Below are positions 26,151 through 35,170 of a DNA stretch of 64,000 nt, one piece after another. The position numbers were made by a program, and so were the translations under genes. This stretch comes from Alkaliphilus sp. B6464 (lineage in GTDB: Bacteria > Bacillota > Clostridia > Peptostreptococcales > Natronincolaceae): contig NZ_CP058557.1 of assembly GCF_018141165.1 (NCBI RefSeq), forward strand, positions 2,604,001-2,668,000, read 5' to 3'. Each line of letters begins with the position of its first letter. Within the stretch, counting starts at the first letter, position 1. The notes under the pieces are model-generated. The model had not been told where the DNA came from. It saw only the letters and a program-made list of their open reading frames with translations, and searched no databases.

Positions 26151-27548
26151 ATGACTAAGTTAAAAATTACCGAAACAGTGTTAAGAGATGCACATCAATC
26201 TTTATTTGCAACAAGAATGAAGACGGAAGAAATGCTTCCTATTGCTGAAAAACTAGATCAAGTAGGTTATCATTCACTGGAAATGTGGGGTGGAGCTACA
26301 TTTGACGCTAGTTTGAGATTTTTAAATGAAGATCCTTGGGAAAGATTGCGTAGTATAAGGAAGGTTGTTAAAAATACAAAACTTCAAATGCTTTTAAGGG
26401 GGCAAAATTTATTAGGATATAAGCATTATGCTGATGATGTTGTATCAGAATTTGTTAAAAAATCGATTTATAATGGAATTGATATTATACGAATCTTTGA
26501 TGCTTTAAATGATATTAGAAACTTAGAAACAGCAGTCAAGGCAACACTAGAAGAAGGTGGACATGCACAATGTGCTCTATCTTATACTATTAGTCCAGCA
26601 CATAATATAGAATATTATGTAAATAAAGCAAAAAATATGGAGAGCTTAGGGGCTAGTTCTATTTGTATTAAGGATATGTCAGGAATTTTGACACCTTATG
26701 CAGCATTTGAATTAGTTACAGAATTAAAAAAGACAGTTAATATTCCGCTTCAAATACACACTCATTATACTAGTGGAATTGCATCAATGACATATCTAAA
26801 GGCTATAGAAGCTGGTATTGATGTAGTTGATACAGCAATTTCTCCATTAGCATTAGGAACATCTCAGCCACCAACTGAGCCTTTAGTAGCAGCTTTAAAA
26901 GATACTAAGTATGACACTGGTTTAGATTTGGAACTACTTAATGAAGTTGCAGAATACTTTAGACCAATAAAAGAACAATACTTAAAGTCAGGTTTAATCG
27001 ATCCTAAGGTTTTAGGTGTAGATGCAAAAACATTAGTATATCAAGTTCCTGGTGGAATGTTATCCAACTTAATATCGCAGTTAAAATCTCAAAATAAGTT
27101 AGATAAATTTGAAGAAGTACTTCAAGAAGTACCAAGAGTTAGGGAAGAACTAGGATACCCTCCATTAGTGACTCCTATGAGTCAGATGGTAGGTACACAG
27201 GCGGTATTTAATGTTATTACTGGTGAGAGATATAAAATGGTTCCTAAAGAAATAAAAGATTATGTTAAAGGTTTATATGGACAAACAACAGTACCTATTA
27301 AAGATGATATTAAAGAAAAAATTATTGGTAATGAGGAGGCCATCACCTGTCGACCAGCTGATCTTATACAACCTCAACTAGAAATTCTTAAAGAGGAAAT
27401 GAAAGAATACAGTGAACAAGAAGAAGATGTGCTTTCTTACGCACTGTTTCCACAGATTGCGGAGAGTTTTTTTAAAGAGAGATGGGCTAAGAAATATAAA
27501 ATAGAAACTACTTTGTACGATGAGGAGGCAAAGACTCATCCAGTGTAA
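26151..27548 (+). CDS. Oxaloacetate decarboxylase alpha / pyruvate carboxylase carboxyltransferase subunit without biotin domain
   Basis: 465 residues. Carboxyltransferase TIM barrel (about 4-270: ETVLRDAHQSLFATRMKT, the KDMSG lysine region and metal motif IHTHYTSG) and the conserved PYC/OADA helical domain. The biotin-carrier domain found at the C-terminus of full-length enzymes is missing, and no beta, gamma or carrier gene is adjacent. It should need a separate carrier protein encoded elsewhere. Preceded by AGGAGGGG. The exact reaction, decarboxylation or transcarboxylation, is open. Confidence 0.85.
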   Translation: MTKLKITETVLRDAHQSLFATRMKTEEMLPIAEKLDQVGYHSLEMWGGATFDASLRFLNEDPWERLRSIRKVVKNTKLQMLLRGQNLLGYKHYADDVVSEFVKKSIYNGIDIIRIFDALNDIRNLETAVKATLEEGGHAQCALSYTISPAHNIEYYVNKAKNMESLGASSICIKDMSGILTPYAAFELVTELKKTVNIPLQIHTHYTSGIASMTYLKAIEAGIDVVDTAISPLALGTSQPPTEPLVAALKDTKYDTGLDLELLNEVAEYFRPIKEQYLKSGLIDPKVLGVDAKTLVYQVPGGMLSNLISQLKSQNKLDKFEEVLQEVPRVREELGYPPLVTPMSQMVGTQAVFNVITGERYKMVPKEIKDYVKGLYGQTTVPIKDDIKEKIIGNEEAITCRPADLIQPQLEILKEEMKEYSEQEEDVLSYALFPQIAESFFKERWAKKYKIETTLYDEEAKTHPV

Positions 27549-27614
27549 AATAAAACATATTAAAGAAGTATACATATAAAAAGCACCTGTAAAATAGTAG
27601 TCTTTTATAATAAC

Positions 27615-27660
27615 TATGGCATTCATTCTCTACTCTATATCGTAGATGATGAATGCCATA
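27615..27660. terminator. Hairpin between convergent genes
   Basis: TATGGCATTCAT and ATGAATGCCATA form a perfect 12-bp stem with an inner CTAC/GTAG pairing. It lies between convergent carboxyltransferase and reverse-strand genes; a CAAATTTTT tract follows on the forward strand only. Confidence 0.6.
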
Positions 27661-27708
27661 CAAATTTTTAAAAAGATTGACCGATAGATTTTCTAAAGAA
27701 AAATTTTG

Positions 27709-28350
27709 TTATATGCAATTACTATGCAGAAAAACTTTGTTTGGTCGATCGCTATGGTATTTTTTTACTTTTGCAACGGAGTTTTGCTGTATAGGTTTAT
27801 TGCATTTAAAACATATTAAATTAATATTTTTTACTTTTTCTTCAGCTATTTCAATGGGTAAATTACCGTATTTTTGCCAACTTTTCCAACCTGTTTTACA
27901 AAGTAGACTACGGTTTTCATAATCTGCATATACCCATTTTAATATACGATGAAAGTGGAATGGATACTTTGTATATGTAATAAAGTTTCGTGGTAGACCT
28001 AAATCAATTGTATAGTTTTCAAATGTTGCCTCCACAAGACTTTGTAAGGGATCATTTATTTGTGTACATACATAACTATAGTTATTGTTTTCCAACCATA
28101 TTTTTAATTTATCAAACATATATCCTCTACAAACTTCAATTTTTTCTTTGTGAGTAACATTTAAATCATTAAAAAGTTTTTTTACTATCGTAACTACGTG
28201 GTTAATATACTCTTTATTTTCAAAGAAACTATTTCGATAATATTTTAAAGGAATAATATCGAATGCATATTCTTTTGTTTCTACCCTTGTTATGCCAATT
28301 ACTGTGCCACCAAGTAAACTGCCACTTCCCGCATCATCTATTTGAATCAA
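27709..28350 (-). CDS. Conserved-looking protein of unknown function with C-terminal CxxC...HxxC motif
   Basis: 213 residues, starting with TTG at 28350 after GAGGTGATA. The N-terminus MIQIDDAGSGSLLGGTVIG, a strand with an acidic pair followed by a Gly/Ser loop, resembles the first strand of RNase H-fold proteins. The C-terminus has C180-x2-C183 and H209-x2-C212, a likely zinc site. Alone on the reverse strand between forward operons. I do not recognise a family with certainty; an RNase H-like fold is only a guess. Confidence 0.6.
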   Translation of the reverse strand: MIQIDDAGSGSLLGGTVIGITRVETKEYAFDIIPLKYYRNSFFENKEYINHVVTIVKKLFNDLNVTHKEKIEVCRGYMFDKLKIWLENNNYSYVCTQINDPLQSLVEATFENYTIDLGLPRNFITYTKYPFHFHRILKWVYADYENRSLLCKTGWKSWQKYGNLPIEIAEEKVKNINLICFKCNKPIQQNSVAKVKKYHSDRPNKVFLHSNCI

Positions 28351-28525
28351 AATATCACCTCAAGCAATCAATATATTTTTAAAATTTACGTTAATAACAA
28401 CAGTATAAATTAAATGATATTTTTATTATGCTTATAACTATTTAAATATATGTGTAACATATTATGTACTACTAATAAAAAAGTTGTAAACAAATAAATA
28501 AATTATAGGGAGGATGAGAAAATAT

Positions 28526-29290
28526 ATGCGCATTTTAGTTACTAATGACGATGGTATTTTTGCAGAAGGTATATATAAACTAGCAAAGCATATGCAATCT
28601 AATGGGGAAGTAATTGTAGTTGCTCCAGATAGTGAAAGAAGTGCTAGTGGACATGCAATCACTATGCATAGTCCATTAACAGTTAAGAAGGTGAACTTTT
28701 TTAATACAGAAATTGAAGCTTATTCGGTAAATGGAACACCAGCAGACTGTGTAAAAATAGGAGTAGAAGTGTTATGCAAAACTCAAAAACCAGATTTGGT
28801 TATTTCAGGGATTAATAATGGACCTAATTTAGGAACCGATGTAATATACTCTGGTACTGTTTCAGCAGCTGTAGAATCAGCTATTTTGGATATTCCATCA
28901 ATTGCAGTTTCAATGGGAAGTTATGAGTCAAGCCAATTTGATGATGCAGCACAATTTATTTCATCAATATTAAAAAAAATGATTGAAAGTAGTAGTCTGC
29001 ATAATATTATTATTAATGTTAATTATCCAGCTAAACCTAAGAGTGAAATAAAAGGCGTTAAAATAACTACATTAGGCACAAGAAGGTATGACAATGCATT
29101 TATTGAAAGAAAAGATCCTTGGGGAAACTCATATTATTGGATTTCAGGCACGGTAAGAGATATTAAGCAGGATGTGGAAAGTGATATTGCAGCAATTAAT
29201 AAAAATTATATTTCTATTACACCAATACATTTTGATTTAACACACTTCAAACACTTCGAAGAACTGAAAAAATGGGACTTTCATATATAG
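28526..29290 (+). CDS. surE: 5'-nucleotidase SurE
   Basis: 254 residues. SurE removes phosphate from nucleoside monophosphates. The family start MRILVTNDDGIFAEGI holds the metal-binding Asp pair; APDSERSASGHAIT and the GTPADCVKIG and SGINNGPNLGTDVIYSGTV segments complete the active site. The ATG at 28526 is used since the one at 28514 overlaps the AGGGAGGA ribosome binding site. Single gene ending in a terminator. Confidence 0.93.
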   Translation: MRILVTNDDGIFAEGIYKLAKHMQSNGEVIVVAPDSERSASGHAITMHSPLTVKKVNFFNTEIEAYSVNGTPADCVKIGVEVLCKTQKPDLVISGINNGPNLGTDVIYSGTVSAAVESAILDIPSIAVSMGSYESSQFDDAAQFISSILKKMIESSSLHNIIINVNYPAKPKSEIKGVKITTLGTRRYDNAFIERKDPWGNSYYWISGTVRDIKQDVESDIAAINKNYISITPIHFDLTHFKHFEELKKWDFHI

Positions 29291-29322
29291 TCTAGTTAAT
29301 TCAAACTAGGCTATTTTTTTGT
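29288..29322 (+). terminator. Terminator after surE
   Basis: TAGTCTAGTT pairs with AACTAGGCTA (one G-U), followed by TTTTTTTGTTTT. Confidence 0.8.
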
Positions 29323-29398
29323 TTTAATTAAGTAAAAATGCAAAAAATGAATTTAATCTTGCAAAACATAAAAAACTTTTAGAAAGATGAAATAAAAA

Positions 29399-29427
29399 TT
29401 GCAATACTCAGTTAAATCTGATATGAT
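29399..29427 (+). promoter_or_regulatory. Promoter of the 2-oxoacid oxidoreductase operon
   Basis: TTGCAA, 17-nt spacer, TATGAT; the -10 ends 52 nt before the first gene's start. Confidence 0.65.
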
Positions 29428-29479
29428 TTGATTAGTAAGAATTGTTAGAAAGTCACTTTGTCGAAAGGGAGAGAGAGGC

Positions 29480-29695
29480 GTGGAAAATAACAAAGTAAAT
29501 AAAGAGTTAAAAATCAAAACGGAATGGTGTAAAGGGTGTGAAATTTGTGTTAATTTTTGCCCTAAAAATGTACTTGATATAAAAAACGACAAAATTAACA
29601 TAAAGGATATAGATAGCTGTATTAAATGCGGTCAGTGTGAATTAAGATGTCCAGACTATGCTATTTATTTGGAGGTGGTAGGTAATGAAAAATAG
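29480..29695 (+). CDS. 2-oxoacid:ferredoxin oxidoreductase, delta (ferredoxin) subunit
   Basis: 71 residues with two [4Fe-4S] motifs: CKGCEICVNFCPKN and CIKCGQCELRCP. It starts with GTG at 29480 after GGGAGAGAGAGG. It passes electrons from the catalytic subunits encoded directly downstream to free ferredoxin. It overlaps the alpha-subunit gene by 11 nt. Order delta-alpha-beta-gamma is that of KorDABC/VorDABC operons. Confidence 0.9.
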   Translation: MENNKVNKELKIKTEWCKGCEICVNFCPKNVLDIKNDKINIKDIDSCIKCGQCELRCPDYAIYLEVVGNEK

Positions 29696-30824
29696 AGCAA
29701 TTAAATTAATGCAAGGAAACGAGGCTTGTGTTGAGGGAGCACTTACAGCCGGAATGCGCTTTTACGCAGGTTATCCTATTACTCCATCTACTGAAATTGC
29801 AGAAATATGTGCACAGAAATTACCTCTAGTAGGAGGTAAGTTTATTCAAATGGAAGATGAAATAGCTGGAATGGCAGCAACAATTGGAGGATCTTTAGCT
29901 GGATTAAAATCTATGACAGCAACTAGTGGACCAGGATTTTCACTTAAACAAGAGAATATCGGATATGCGGCATTAACAGAAATACCATGTGTTATCGTAA
30001 ATGTTCAAAGATATGGTCCAAGTACAGGATTACCAACTGCTCCTGCACAAGGAGATGTTATGCAAGCTAAATGGGGGACTCATGGAGATCATCCAGTAAT
30101 CGCTTTAAGTCCAACCTCTGTAAGGGAAACTTATGACTTAACGATTAAAGCATTTAACTTAGCAGAAAAATACAGAACGCCAGTATTGTTAATGCTTGAT
30201 GAAATAGTAGGACATATGAGAGAAAAAATAGAAATACCTAATATAGAAGATATTGAAATATATAATAGATTAAAACCAGAAAAAGGCGACTCTGATTATA
30301 GAGCTTATAAAGTAAAGGAAAATGAAACTGTTCCAAGAATGGCTGCTTTTGGTGAAGGATTTAAATTTCATGTGACTGGTTTAATGCATGATGAATTTGG
30401 ATTTCCAACTAATAACCCTGGAATATCAGATAACTTACTTAGAAGAATTATAAATAAGGTTAGTGACAATGTAGATGATATTGTTATGTATGATGAAGAA
30501 TATATGGATGACGCTGAGATTGTCGTGTTAGCTTATGGTGGTACATACAGATCTGCAAGAAGCGCAGTAAAACAGGCAAGGAAATTAGGCTACAAAGTAG
30601 GATTGTTTAAACCTATAACAATATGGCCGGCTCCAGAGAAACAAATTAAAGAAATAAGTAAGAAGATAGATAAAATATTAGTTCCTGAACTGAATTTAGG
30701 CCAATATTGTTTAGAGGTGGAAAGAATTGTATCAGGACAAAGTACTATTTATAGTTTATGTAAGGTAACTGGCGAAGCAATAACTCCTGAAGAAATACTG
30801 ACAAAAATTAGGGAGGTCTTATAA
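29685..30824 (+). CDS. 2-oxoacid:ferredoxin oxidoreductase, alpha subunit (KorA/VorB type)
   Basis: 379 residues. Pyrimidine-binding half of the ThDP enzyme, with FYAGYPITPSTEIAE, QMEDEIAGMAA (glutamate that activates ThDP) and ATSGPGFSL. The family oxidises 2-oxoglutarate, branched 2-oxoacids or similar substrates to acyl-CoA plus CO2, reducing ferredoxin. Substrate cannot be fixed by sequence reading. Ribosome binding site GGAGGTGG; tightly followed by the beta gene (1 nt gap). Confidence 0.9.
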   Translation: MKNRAIKLMQGNEACVEGALTAGMRFYAGYPITPSTEIAEICAQKLPLVGGKFIQMEDEIAGMAATIGGSLAGLKSMTATSGPGFSLKQENIGYAALTEIPCVIVNVQRYGPSTGLPTAPAQGDVMQAKWGTHGDHPVIALSPTSVRETYDLTIKAFNLAEKYRTPVLLMLDEIVGHMREKIEIPNIEDIEIYNRLKPEKGDSDYRAYKVKENETVPRMAAFGEGFKFHVTGLMHDEFGFPTNNPGISDNLLRRIINKVSDNVDDIVMYDEEYMDDAEIVVLAYGGTYRSARSAVKQARKLGYKVGLFKPITIWPAPEKQIKEISKKIDKILVPELNLGQYCLEVERIVSGQSTIYSLCKVTGEAITPEEILTKIREVL

Positions 30825-30825
30825 T

Positions 30826-31647
30826 ATGGCTAGTGAGTTAATTCATAATAATTTTAGGATGGATAGATTACCGCATATTTGGTGTCCAGGTTGTGGACAT
30901 GGAATTATTATGCGAGCTTTGGCTAAGGCTATAGATAACCTAAAATTAGATAAAGATAATGTGTGTATAGTATCTGGTATAGGTTGTTCCTCAAGAGCTA
31001 CTGGTTATATGGATTTTAATACGCTTCACACTACCCATGGTAGAGCATTAGCCTTTGCAACAGGTATTAAATTGGCTAATCCAGAGCTAGAGGTTATTGT
31101 AATAACTGGAGATGGTGACTGCTCAGCTATTGGAGGAAACCACTTAATACATGCTAGTAGAAGAAATATTGGTATTACTACTATTGTTTTTAATAATAAT
31201 ATTTATGGTATGACAGGAGGGCAATACTCTCCAACTACTCCTAACCAAGCCTATGGAACTACTGCCCCATTTGGCAATATAGATAAACCATTTGATATTT
31301 GTAAATTGGTTGATGCCGCTGGAGCAACATATGTAGCTCGTGGAACTGCATACCATGCTAATCAACTTATTAAACTAATCGAAAAAGCTATTGAGAATAA
31401 AGGTTTTTCTGTAGTTGATGCTATAAGTGTTTGCCCAACCTATTATGGACGTAAAAATAAAAAAGGGTCTTCTGTAGATATGTTAAGTGAGCTTAGGGAT
31501 TCAACTATAGATGTAAAGGTTGCAGAAAAATTACCTTTAGACAAACAAAAAGGCAAGCTGCTAATTGGTGAGTTTAAAAGTGCTATAGAACCTGAATATA
31601 CAGACGAATATGGAAAAATTATCGATAAATTTAAAAAGGAGAGATAA
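30826..31647 (+). CDS. 2-oxoacid:ferredoxin oxidoreductase, beta subunit (KorB type)
   Basis: 273 residues. ThDP-diphosphate half of the enzyme: CPGCGHGI, SGIGCSSRATGYMDFNTLHT, and the Mg/ThDP motif GDGDCSAIGGNHLIHASRRN with NNNIYGMTGGQYSPTT. It binds the cofactor pyrophosphate and a proximal [4Fe-4S] cluster through its cysteines. Co-transcribed with alpha and gamma genes. Confidence 0.92.
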   Translation: MASELIHNNFRMDRLPHIWCPGCGHGIIMRALAKAIDNLKLDKDNVCIVSGIGCSSRATGYMDFNTLHTTHGRALAFATGIKLANPELEVIVITGDGDCSAIGGNHLIHASRRNIGITTIVFNNNIYGMTGGQYSPTTPNQAYGTTAPFGNIDKPFDICKLVDAAGATYVARGTAYHANQLIKLIEKAIENKGFSVVDAISVCPTYYGRKNKKGSSVDMLSELRDSTIDVKVAEKLPLDKQKGKLLIGEFKSAIEPEYTDEYGKIIDKFKKER

Positions 31648-31648
31648 T

Positions 31649-32182
31649 ATGGAGGGGCAAAAAGAAATAAGACTTAGTGGATCAGGGGGTCAAGGTTTAA
31701 TTCTAGCTGGAATTATTTTAGCTGAGGCTGCAATACTTGATGGAAAGAATGTTATCCAATCTCAGTCATATGGCCCTGAAGCAAGAGGAGGAGCTAGTAA
31801 AGCCGAAGTTATTATTAGCAATGATGAAATAGATTATCCAAAGGTGGAACAAGCAGATCTTTTGTTGTCACTAACTCAAGTTTCTTGTGATAAATATATA
31901 GATACTCTTAAGGAAGGTGGTATATTAGTTATAGATTCTAGTATTGAGGTACTTGATGATCTACCTTTTAATATAATTAAAATTCCAATATTAAATACTG
32001 CTATTGAAAAAATAAAAAAGCCTATGGTTGCTAACATAATTGCATTAGGAGCGATTCAGGCAATAACAGATGTTGTATCTAAAAGTTCTTTAGAAGCTTC
32101 GGTATTAAAAAGAGTTCCCAAGGGAACAGAACAATTAAACAGGGACGCCTTGATGGAAGGCTATAATTTGATTAAAAGATAA
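31649..32182 (+). CDS. 2-oxoacid:ferredoxin oxidoreductase, gamma subunit (KorC type)
   Basis: 177 residues. Start IRLSGSGGQGLILAGIILAEAA and SQSYGPEARGGASKAEVIIS are the classic gamma-subunit motifs. ATG at 31649 follows AAAGGAGAGATAAT, 1 nt after the beta gene stop. Completes the four-subunit enzyme. Confidence 0.93.
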   Translation: MEGQKEIRLSGSGGQGLILAGIILAEAAILDGKNVIQSQSYGPEARGGASKAEVIISNDEIDYPKVEQADLLLSLTQVSCDKYIDTLKEGGILVIDSSIEVLDDLPFNIIKIPILNTAIEKIKKPMVANIIALGAIQAITDVVSKSSLEASVLKRVPKGTEQLNRDALMEGYNLIKR

Positions 32183-32205
32183 AATAAAAAATAGGATGAT
32201 TAACT

Positions 32206-33081
32206 ATGATAGATGAAAGTAAAAGAGACTTAATTAACCAAATACAAAAAAAGTTTCCTAAATTAAGTAAAGGACAAAAGCTAATTGCTCAATACATTAT
32301 TGAGAACTATGATAAAGCTGCATTTATGACAGCATCTAAACTGGCTAACAAAGTTGGAGTAAGTGAATCAACAGTTGTTAGATTTGCTAATGCTCTAGGA
32401 TTTGAGGGTTATCCACAGCTTCAGAAGGGGTTAGAAGAGATTATAAAAACAAAACTAACAACTGTCCAACGTGTTGAAATGGCAAGTGAGTATTCAAATG
32501 AAGGAGCAATATTAAAAAAAGTATTAAAATCTGATATGGATAATATTAGAGCTACTTTAGAAAAAATAGATTATGACGTTTTTCAACAAGTAATAGATAA
32601 GATATGTAGTGCTGAAAAAATATATATAGTTGGTTTAAGAAGTTCTACCGCACTAGCTGATTATTTTGGCTTCTATTTAAATTTAATTTTGGATAATGTA
32701 AAAATAGTTAGTTATGGTATTAGTAATATTTTTGAGCAGATGTTGAGAATATCCGAACGAGATTTAGTTATCGGTATTGGATTTCCTAGATACTCTATCC
32801 AAACTGTTGATGCATTAACCTATGCAAAGGAACAAGGAGCAACAATTGTAGGAATTACTGATAGTCTACTGTCACCTCTTGCAAGTATAGCAGATTATCC
32901 TTTAACTGCAAAAAGTAATATGGCTTCTTTTGTTGATTCTTTAGTAGCTCCTTTAAGTTTAATAAATGCACTAATTGTTGCTGTTGGAATGCGAGAAAAA
33001 GATGAAATAACTGAGTATTTTAACAGGTTGGAAGGAATTTGGGAAAAGTATAATGTTTATGAGAGAAAAGATCAAAGCTAA
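32206..33081 (+). CDS. MurR/RpiR-family transcriptional regulator
   Basis: 291 residues: N-terminal helix-turn-helix (about 1-80, with KVGVSESTVVRFANALGFEGYP) and a C-terminal SIS domain (about 125-265, VGLRSSTALADYFGFYLNL, GIGFPRYSIQTVDALTYA) that usually senses a sugar phosphate. Only 23 nt after the gamma subunit gene and before the operon's terminator, so probably co-transcribed with the oxidoreductase. That it controls this operon is inference. Confidence 0.88.
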   Translation: MIDESKRDLINQIQKKFPKLSKGQKLIAQYIIENYDKAAFMTASKLANKVGVSESTVVRFANALGFEGYPQLQKGLEEIIKTKLTTVQRVEMASEYSNEGAILKKVLKSDMDNIRATLEKIDYDVFQQVIDKICSAEKIYIVGLRSSTALADYFGFYLNLILDNVKIVSYGISNIFEQMLRISERDLVIGIGFPRYSIQTVDALTYAKEQGATIVGITDSLLSPLASIADYPLTAKSNMASFVDSLVAPLSLINALIVAVGMREKDEITEYFNRLEGIWEKYNVYERKDQS

Positions 33082-33103
33082 AATAAACAAATAATTTCAT
33101 TTA

Positions 33104-33145
33104 AATAAACAAAGCGATCCGTAAGATCGCTTTGTTTATTATAGT
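33104..33145 (+). terminator. Terminator of the oxidoreductase operon
   Basis: AATAAACAAAGCGATC and GATCGCTTTGTTTATT form a 16-bp perfect stem around CGTAA; T-rich right arm. Confidence 0.85.
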
Positions 33146-33272
33146 TTGAGAAAATATATGTATATATGCAATAAATGTGAAATTTAAAAGAATAAATATT
33201 TATTTTATGGATTATGTACTAATTTAATTTGTTATTTGTTAAAATACTATATACAGGCTAATTAATAAGGAG

Positions 33273-33902
33273 TTGATTAAAATTAAAAGATTATATTTAG
33301 TTAGACATGGACAAACATCATGGAATTTGGAAGGAAGAACTCAAGGCAATAAGGATTCTAATTTAACTCCTCTTGGTCTAGAGCAAGCGGAACTTTTGGG
33401 ACAACGATTGAGCAAAGTACAACTAGATGCAATTTATTGTAGTCCATTAAAACGAGCATACTCAACAGCGCAAATTATTGCTAATATGCAAAATCTTGAT
33501 TGTACACTAGACAATAGATTAATGGAAATGAGCTTTGGTGAGTGGGAAGGACTAACCCATGCGGAAATTGAACAAAATTACCCAGAGAACTTTAAATCTT
33601 GGAGGAAAGAACCTCATATTGCAAAGATACCAAAGGGTGAAACCATAGAAATTGCTCAAAAACGTATGGTTGAGTTTGTCAACGATAGGATTATAGAATC
33701 TAATAATAATACGTTTTTAATAGTTAGCCATGGTACAACAATACGGTTACTTTTACTTCATCTTCTTTCTATGGATCTAATGCATTATTATAAGTTAAAG
33801 CAGGATAATTGTGCAATTAACTTAATAGAATTTAGACATCATGGTCCCGTATTATTAAAGTATAATGATACATGTCATCTGGACATAATGATAGAAAGGT
33901 GA
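33273..33902 (+). CDS. Histidine phosphatase family protein (phosphoglycerate mutase-like)
   Basis: Up to 209 residues. Catalytic VRHGQTSWN and CSPLKRAYSTAQ, MEMSFGEWEGLTHAEIE and VSHGTTIR define the acid-phosphatase branch (CobC/GpmB-like). Start is unusual: AAGGAG ends right before a TTG at 33273, too close for use, while an ATT at 33282 has 9-nt spacing and gives the standard family start (I/M)KRLYLVRHG. No ATG exists in this region. Substrate unknown. It is 6 nt before the next flavoprotein gene. Confidence 0.82.
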   Translation: MIKIKRLYLVRHGQTSWNLEGRTQGNKDSNLTPLGLEQAELLGQRLSKVQLDAIYCSPLKRAYSTAQIIANMQNLDCTLDNRLMEMSFGEWEGLTHAEIEQNYPENFKSWRKEPHIAKIPKGETIEIAQKRMVEFVNDRIIESNNNTFLIVSHGTTIRLLLLHLLSMDLMHYYKLKQDNCAINLIEFRHHGPVLLKYNDTCHLDIMIER

Positions 33903-33908
33903 AATTAA

Positions 33909-35138
33909 ATGAAGAAGAAGGTAGTTGTAATTGGTGCAGGACCAGCTGGAATTATGGCAGCTATATCGGCAGCAGAGCATAATAAAGAAGTAGTTTTAAT
34001 TGATAAAAATGATCAAATTGGTAGAAAATTAAGAATAACTGGTGGTGGAAGATGTAATATTACAAATAACTGTAGTATTAATGAAATAATTGAAAAAACC
34101 TTAAGTAATGGAAAGTTTTTATATAATAGCTTAAATAAATTTAGTAACATAAATTTAATTAACTTTATTGAAAGTAATGGTTGTAAACTAAAAGTTGAAC
34201 ATAAGGGGAAAGTTTTTCCTGTTAGTGATAAATCAGATGATATTATTAATGTATTTTCAAAAGTATTAAATAATAACGAAGTTGTTTTAAAGATGAATTG
34301 CGAAGTAAAGGAAGTTTTAGTTTCTGATGATAAGGTCAGTGGTGTTAGATTACAGGATAACAATATTATAAGATGTGATGGGGTTGTAATTTCAACTGGA
34401 GGAATGTCCTATCCTCATCTAGGTAGTACGGGTGATGGGTATCGTTTTGCAAGTAACTTAGAACATAATATTGTTAAAATTAGACCGAGTTTAGTACCAA
34501 TTACTATTAAGGAAAAGTGGATAAAGGATTTAATGGGAATCTCTTTAAATTCTGTTAAGATAACAACTAAAATTAGCAATAAAAAGAAAATATCTTCTAA
34601 AGGTGATTTGTTATTCACTCATTATGGTATATCTGGTCCAGCGGTATTAGAACACAGTGCATATTTAAGTCAATACTCTGAAGTATTAGAATCTACAATA
34701 CATCTAGACCTACTACCTAATTATAGCCAAGAAGAATTAGAACAAATTTTCCATCAAGAATCTCAATTTAATGGAAGTAAGTTAGTTAAAACTGTTTTAA
34801 CAAATTTGTTACCTAAAAACCTTTGCAGTAAATTACTAGATTTGTTAAATATTGATGAGTATATTAAGTTAGGCCAATTATCAAAAAAGGATAGAAATAG
34901 GATTATAAATACAATAAAGACTTTAACATTGACAACAAGTGGATTTAGACCTATAAAAGAAGCAATTGTTACATCTGGAGGGATTTCAGTTAAAGAAATT
35001 GACAGCAAAACAATGGAATCTAAACTTGTGAAGGGATTATATTTTGCTGGTGAAGTAATAGATATTGATGCTCTTACAGGAGGATATAATTTGCAAATTG
35101 CTTTTTCTACAGGCTATGTTGCGGGAATAAATGTATAG
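33909..35138 (+). CDS. NAD(P)/FAD-dependent oxidoreductase, HI0933 family
   Basis: 409 residues. N-terminal VIGAGPAGIMAAISAAEHNK dinucleotide motif, family signature DQIGRKLRITGGGRCNITN, middle STGGMSYPHLGSTGDGYRFA and C-terminal FAGEVIDIDALTGGYNLQIAFSTG match the HI0933/YhiN-type flavoproteins. Biochemical role is not settled. AAAGGTGAA lies before the ATG. Begins the aroH-cmk side of the cluster. Confidence 0.88.
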   Translation: MKKKVVVIGAGPAGIMAAISAAEHNKEVVLIDKNDQIGRKLRITGGGRCNITNNCSINEIIEKTLSNGKFLYNSLNKFSNINLINFIESNGCKLKVEHKGKVFPVSDKSDDIINVFSKVLNNNEVVLKMNCEVKEVLVSDDKVSGVRLQDNNIIRCDGVVISTGGMSYPHLGSTGDGYRFASNLEHNIVKIRPSLVPITIKEKWIKDLMGISLNSVKITTKISNKKKISSKGDLLFTHYGISGPAVLEHSAYLSQYSEVLESTIHLDLLPNYSQEELEQIFHQESQFNGSKLVKTVLTNLLPKNLCSKLLDLLNIDEYIKLGQLSKKDRNRIINTIKTLTLTTSGFRPIKEAIVTSGGISVKEIDSKTMESKLVKGLYFAGEVIDIDALTGGYNLQIAFSTGYVAGINV

Positions 35139-35170
35139 TATATATAAATTATTAAGGAGAGGTGTGATTA

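Noticed and set aside
27653-27922. Open frame on the forward strand opposite the 213-residue reverse gene
   Set aside because: No ribosome binding site and protein sequence is a shadow; the reverse frame has a clear start and zinc motif.
32408-32416. TTATCCACA, a DnaA-box match
   Set aside because: Single copy inside the RpiR coding sequence; chance.
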